From the NCBI GenBank assembly GCA_002477955.1, contig DLLE01000027.1, positions 1 to 7,736 on the forward strand: a stretch of DNA of 7,736 nt, given 5' to 3'. This DNA is from Treponema sp. UBA7570 (GTDB taxonomy: Bacteria > Spirochaetota > Spirochaetia > Treponematales > Treponemataceae). Under the pieces are notes generated by a model that saw nothing but the letters and a program-made list of their open reading frames with translations, did not search any database and was not told the origin of the DNA. This document shows positions 5,208 through 7,736 of the stretch, in pieces. Each line of letters opens with the position of its first letter. Positions within the stretch are counted from its first letter, which is position 1. Position numbers and translations under genes: made by a program.

Positions 5208-7571
5208 ATGGCAGAAGCATGGAACGGTTTCAAAGGACGCCTTTGGAAAGAAGAAGTAAACGTTCGCGACTTTATCCAGAACAACTACACACCTTATGAC
5301 GGCGATGAAAAATTCCTCGCAGGTCCTACAGAAGGTACAAACAAGCTCTTTGCAAAATTGCAGGAACTTCAGAAGGCAGAACACAACAAAAAAGCTGTAG
5401 GTCTTGACGGAAAAGAAAGAACTGGCGTTCTCGACATGGACACAGACATCGTTACAGGTCTTACAGCTCACAAACCTGGCTATATTGATCCAGAATTGAA
5501 AGATCTTGAACAGGTTGTCGGTCTTCAGACAGACAAGCCTCTCAAAAGAGCATTCATGCCTTACGGTGGAATCAAAATGGCAGAAGAGTCATGCGAAATG
5601 TACGGCTACACTCCAAACCCAGAACTCCACAAAATTTTTACTGAATATCACAAAACTCACTCAGACGCTGTATTCCAGGTTTACACACCAGAAATCCGCG
5701 CGGTTCGCCGTTCACACATCTTGACAGGTTTGCCTGACACATACGGACGCGGACGCATCGTTGGAGACTACCGCCGTGTAGCTCTTTATGGTATCGACTA
5801 CCTCATCAAATGCAAGGAAGCTGACAAAGCAAACATTGGCGACGGAACAATGACTGAGGAAGTTATCCGCCTCAAGGAAGAAGTTGCTGATCAGATTAAG
5901 GCTCTCAAAGGTCTTAAAGAAATGGCAGCTCTCTACGGCTTTGATATTTCTAAGCCAGCTACAACAGCAAAAGAAGCTGTTCAGTGGCTGTACTTCGGTT
6001 ACCTCGGAGCAATCAAGACACAGAACGGTGCTGCAATGTCAATCGGACGTGTTTCAACATTCCTCGACATTTACATCAACCGCGACCTCGAAGCAGGCTT
6101 AATCACAGAATCTCAGGCACAGGAACTTGTTGACCACTTCGTAATGAAGGCACGCATGGTTCGCTTTGCACGTATCGAGTCTTACAACAACCTCTTCTCT
6201 GGCGATCCAGTTTGGGCAACACTCGAAGTCGGCGGACTCGGACAGGACGGACGCTCAATGGTTACAAAGAACGACTTCCGCTTCCTCCATACTCTCGAGA
6301 ACATGGGACCGGCTCCAGAGCCAAACATGACAGTTCTCTACTCAAAGAGACTGCCTGAGAACTTCCGCCGCTACGCTGCAAAGATTTCTATCGACACATC
6401 TTCAATCCAGTACGAGAACGACGATGTAATGCGCCCAGTTTGGGGAGATGACTACTCAATCTGCTGTTGTGTATCTGCAACTCAGACAGGTAAAGAAATG
6501 CAGTTCTTCGGAGCACGCGCTAACCTCGCAAAAGCACTTCTTTACGCTATCAACGGTGGACGCGACGAGCCTGATGGACTTACACCAGGTGTTCAGGTTG
6601 GACCTGCTTATCAGCCAATCACTGCTGATGTTCTCGACGCTTCTAACTACAAAGAAGTTGTTGCAAAATACAAGCAGATGCTCGAATGGCTTGCTGGAAT
6701 CTATGTAAACTCATTGAACGCAATCCACTACATGCACGACAAATACTACTACGAAGCTGAAGAGCTTGCTCTCGAAGACACAAACCTCAAGAGAACATTC
6801 GCTACAGGTATCGCAGGATTCTCACACGTTGTAGACTCACTTTCTGCTATCAAATATGCAAAAGTTAAGGTTGTCCGCGGCGATGTTGAAATCAAAGACA
6901 AGAAAACAGGCGCTGTAAAAGAAGTTGTTAAGGGATTGGCAAAAGACTTTATCGTTGAGGGCGACTTCCCACGCTACGGTCAGGACGATGACCGCGCAGA
7001 CGCAATCGCTGTTCAGTTGCTCAAAGATTTCATGACAATGATCAGAAAGCACCCGACATACCGCAATGCAGAACCAACAACATCAATCCTTACAATCACT
7101 TCAAACGTTGTATACGGAAAAGCTACAGGTGCTCTTCCAGATGGACGCAAGGCACACGAGCCATTCTCACCGGGAGCTAACCCAAGCTACGGCGCAGAGA
7201 CAAAGGGCTTGATTAAGTCTTTGAACTCAGTTGCTAAGCTTCCATACGAATACGCTTTGGACGGAATTTCTAACACACAGACAATCAACCCAAGCGCGCT
7301 CGGACACAACGAGGAAGAAAGAATCGACAACCTTGTAAACGTTCTTGACGGATACTTTGATTGCGGTCCAGATTCAGGACACGCTGGCTCACACCACCTC
7401 AATGTAAACGTATTCGGAGTTGAAAAACTCAAGGACTGCCAGGCTCACCCAGAGAAGCCAGAATATGCAAACTTCACAGTTCGCGTTTCTGGATACGCAG
7501 TTCGCTTCATCAACCTTACAAAAGAGCAGCAGGACGATGTTATCGCTCGTACTTGCCACGCTTCTCTGTAA
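5208..7571 (+). CDS. pflB: Pyruvate formate-lyase (formate C-acetyltransferase)
   Basis: A glycyl-radical enzyme of anaerobic cytosol that converts pyruvate and CoA to acetyl-CoA and formate. It has 787 residues, against 760 in E. coli. The long N-terminal PFL domain contains LTGLPDTYGRGRIVGDYRR (172-190), SQNGAAMS-like TQNGAAMS (271-278), GDPVWATLE (332-340), GPAPEPNMT (367-375) and SIDTSSIQYENDD (394-406). The catalytic cysteine pair is C420-C421 in ICCCVS; the extra C419 replaces the alanine of E. coli. The radical glycine is G762 in RVSGYAVRF, close to the C-terminus as in all members. Pyruvate specificity rather than glycerol or choline is supported by close overall similarity to PflB, including GARANLAKALLYAINGG (435-451). 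A charged insertion at about 558-578 is absent from E. coli PflB. The activating enzyme PflA is not in the window. Regular, C-ending codon use suggests high expression. A strong terminator follows, so it is probably monocistronic. Confidence 0.97.
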   Translation: MAEAWNGFKGRLWKEEVNVRDFIQNNYTPYDGDEKFLAGPTEGTNKLFAKLQELQKAEHNKKAVGLDGKERTGVLDMDTDIVTGLTAHKPGYIDPELKDLEQVVGLQTDKPLKRAFMPYGGIKMAEESCEMYGYTPNPELHKIFTEYHKTHSDAVFQVYTPEIRAVRRSHILTGLPDTYGRGRIVGDYRRVALYGIDYLIKCKEADKANIGDGTMTEEVIRLKEEVADQIKALKGLKEMAALYGFDISKPATTAKEAVQWLYFGYLGAIKTQNGAAMSIGRVSTFLDIYINRDLEAGLITESQAQELVDHFVMKARMVRFARIESYNNLFSGDPVWATLEVGGLGQDGRSMVTKNDFRFLHTLENMGPAPEPNMTVLYSKRLPENFRRYAAKISIDTSSIQYENDDVMRPVWGDDYSICCCVSATQTGKEMQFFGARANLAKALLYAINGGRDEPDGLTPGVQVGPAYQPITADVLDASNYKEVVAKYKQMLEWLAGIYVNSLNAIHYMHDKYYYEAEELALEDTNLKRTFATGIAGFSHVVDSLSAIKYAKVKVVRGDVEIKDKKTGAVKEVVKGLAKDFIVEGDFPRYGQDDDRADAIAVQLLKDFMTMIRKHPTYRNAEPTTSILTITSNVVYGKATGALPDGRKAHEPFSPGANPSYGAETKGLIKSLNSVAKLPYEYALDGISNTQTINPSALGHNEEERIDNLVNVLDGYFDCGPDSGHAGSHHLNVNVFGVEKLKDCQAHPEKPEYANFTVRVSGYAVRFINLTKEQQDDVIARTCHASL

Positions 7572-7593
7572 TCTAAAATGTTGAATTAGCGAC

Positions 7594-7633
7594 AAAAAAG
7601 CCGCTCCAGTTTTATAACTGGAGCGGCTTTTTT
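7594..7633 (+). terminator. Strong intrinsic terminator of pflB
   Basis: GCCGCTCCAGTT (7600-7611) pairs perfectly with AACTGGAGCGGC (7616-7627) over a TTAT loop. Six A before and six T after extend the stem and supply the T-run. The A/T symmetry means it could also stop transcripts coming from the other direction. Confidence 0.93.
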
Positions 7634-7713
7634 ATTTTTATTCAATTTCGCAAAATTCATAAATAACTAGCATTGGCAAAAGAACCAAGCGCAACCCCTT
7701 CTTCTTATAGTTT

Positions 7714-7722
7714 TGATATACT
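7714..7722 (+). promoter_or_regulatory. Possible extended -10 element of a gene beyond the window
   Basis: TGATATACT fits an extended -10 (TGn plus a five-of-six -10 match). No clear -35 lies at the right distance. It is in the last 20 bases, so the gene it might serve cannot be seen. The rest of 7634-7736 shows nothing I can support. Confidence 0.3.
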
Positions 7723-7736
7723 TTCAGACAGAACAT

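Overview
The window looks like a chromosomal stretch of an anaerobic, fermentative, saccharolytic bacterium. A gut or oral spirochaete of the genus Treponema is my best guess. This rests on the AT-rich intergenic DNA with dispersed hairpin repeats, a pectate lyase lipoprotein, fermentative pyruvate formate-lyase, and a SerA resembling the short clostridial form as I recall it. No marker gene proves the genus. All five supported genes lie on the + strand and appear to be separate transcription units, except that serC and serA form a functional pair.

Layout. Positions 1-1094 hold serC, cut at the window's left edge. A 111-base gap with a good promoter and a weak hairpin leads to serA (1206-2387). 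Together the two genes give the first two dedicated steps of serine synthesis from 3-phosphoglycerate. A long perfect hairpin (2409-2448) follows serA. Positions 2605-2913 hold a thioredoxin, followed by another long hairpin (2936-2975).

The gap 2914-3312 is unusually structured. It has a 28-base perfect palindrome, a candidate promoter just after it, and a compound repeat bounded by TGTCATT and AATGACA ends. A PL1-family pectate lyase lipoprotein follows (3313-4569), which would open pectin or polygalacturonate at the cell surface.

The 638-base gap 4570-5207 has two parts. The first (about 4600-4815) is a mosaic of short perfect hairpins, several with GCAA loops, including a 32-base unit repeated exactly 100 bases apart. 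The second is an AT-rich leader with a good promoter about 290 bases ahead of pflB. pflB (5208-7571) encodes pyruvate formate-lyase, the central fermentative enzyme converting pyruvate to acetyl-CoA and formate. It ends in a textbook terminator (7594-7633). The last 100 bases hold only a possible extended -10 element for a gene beyond the window.

The protein genes are ordinary metabolism. I found no defence, mobile or secondary-metabolism cluster. What merits a second look is the non-coding DNA: two different structured repeat elements flanking the pectate lyase gene, the isolated palindrome, and the long pflB leader.
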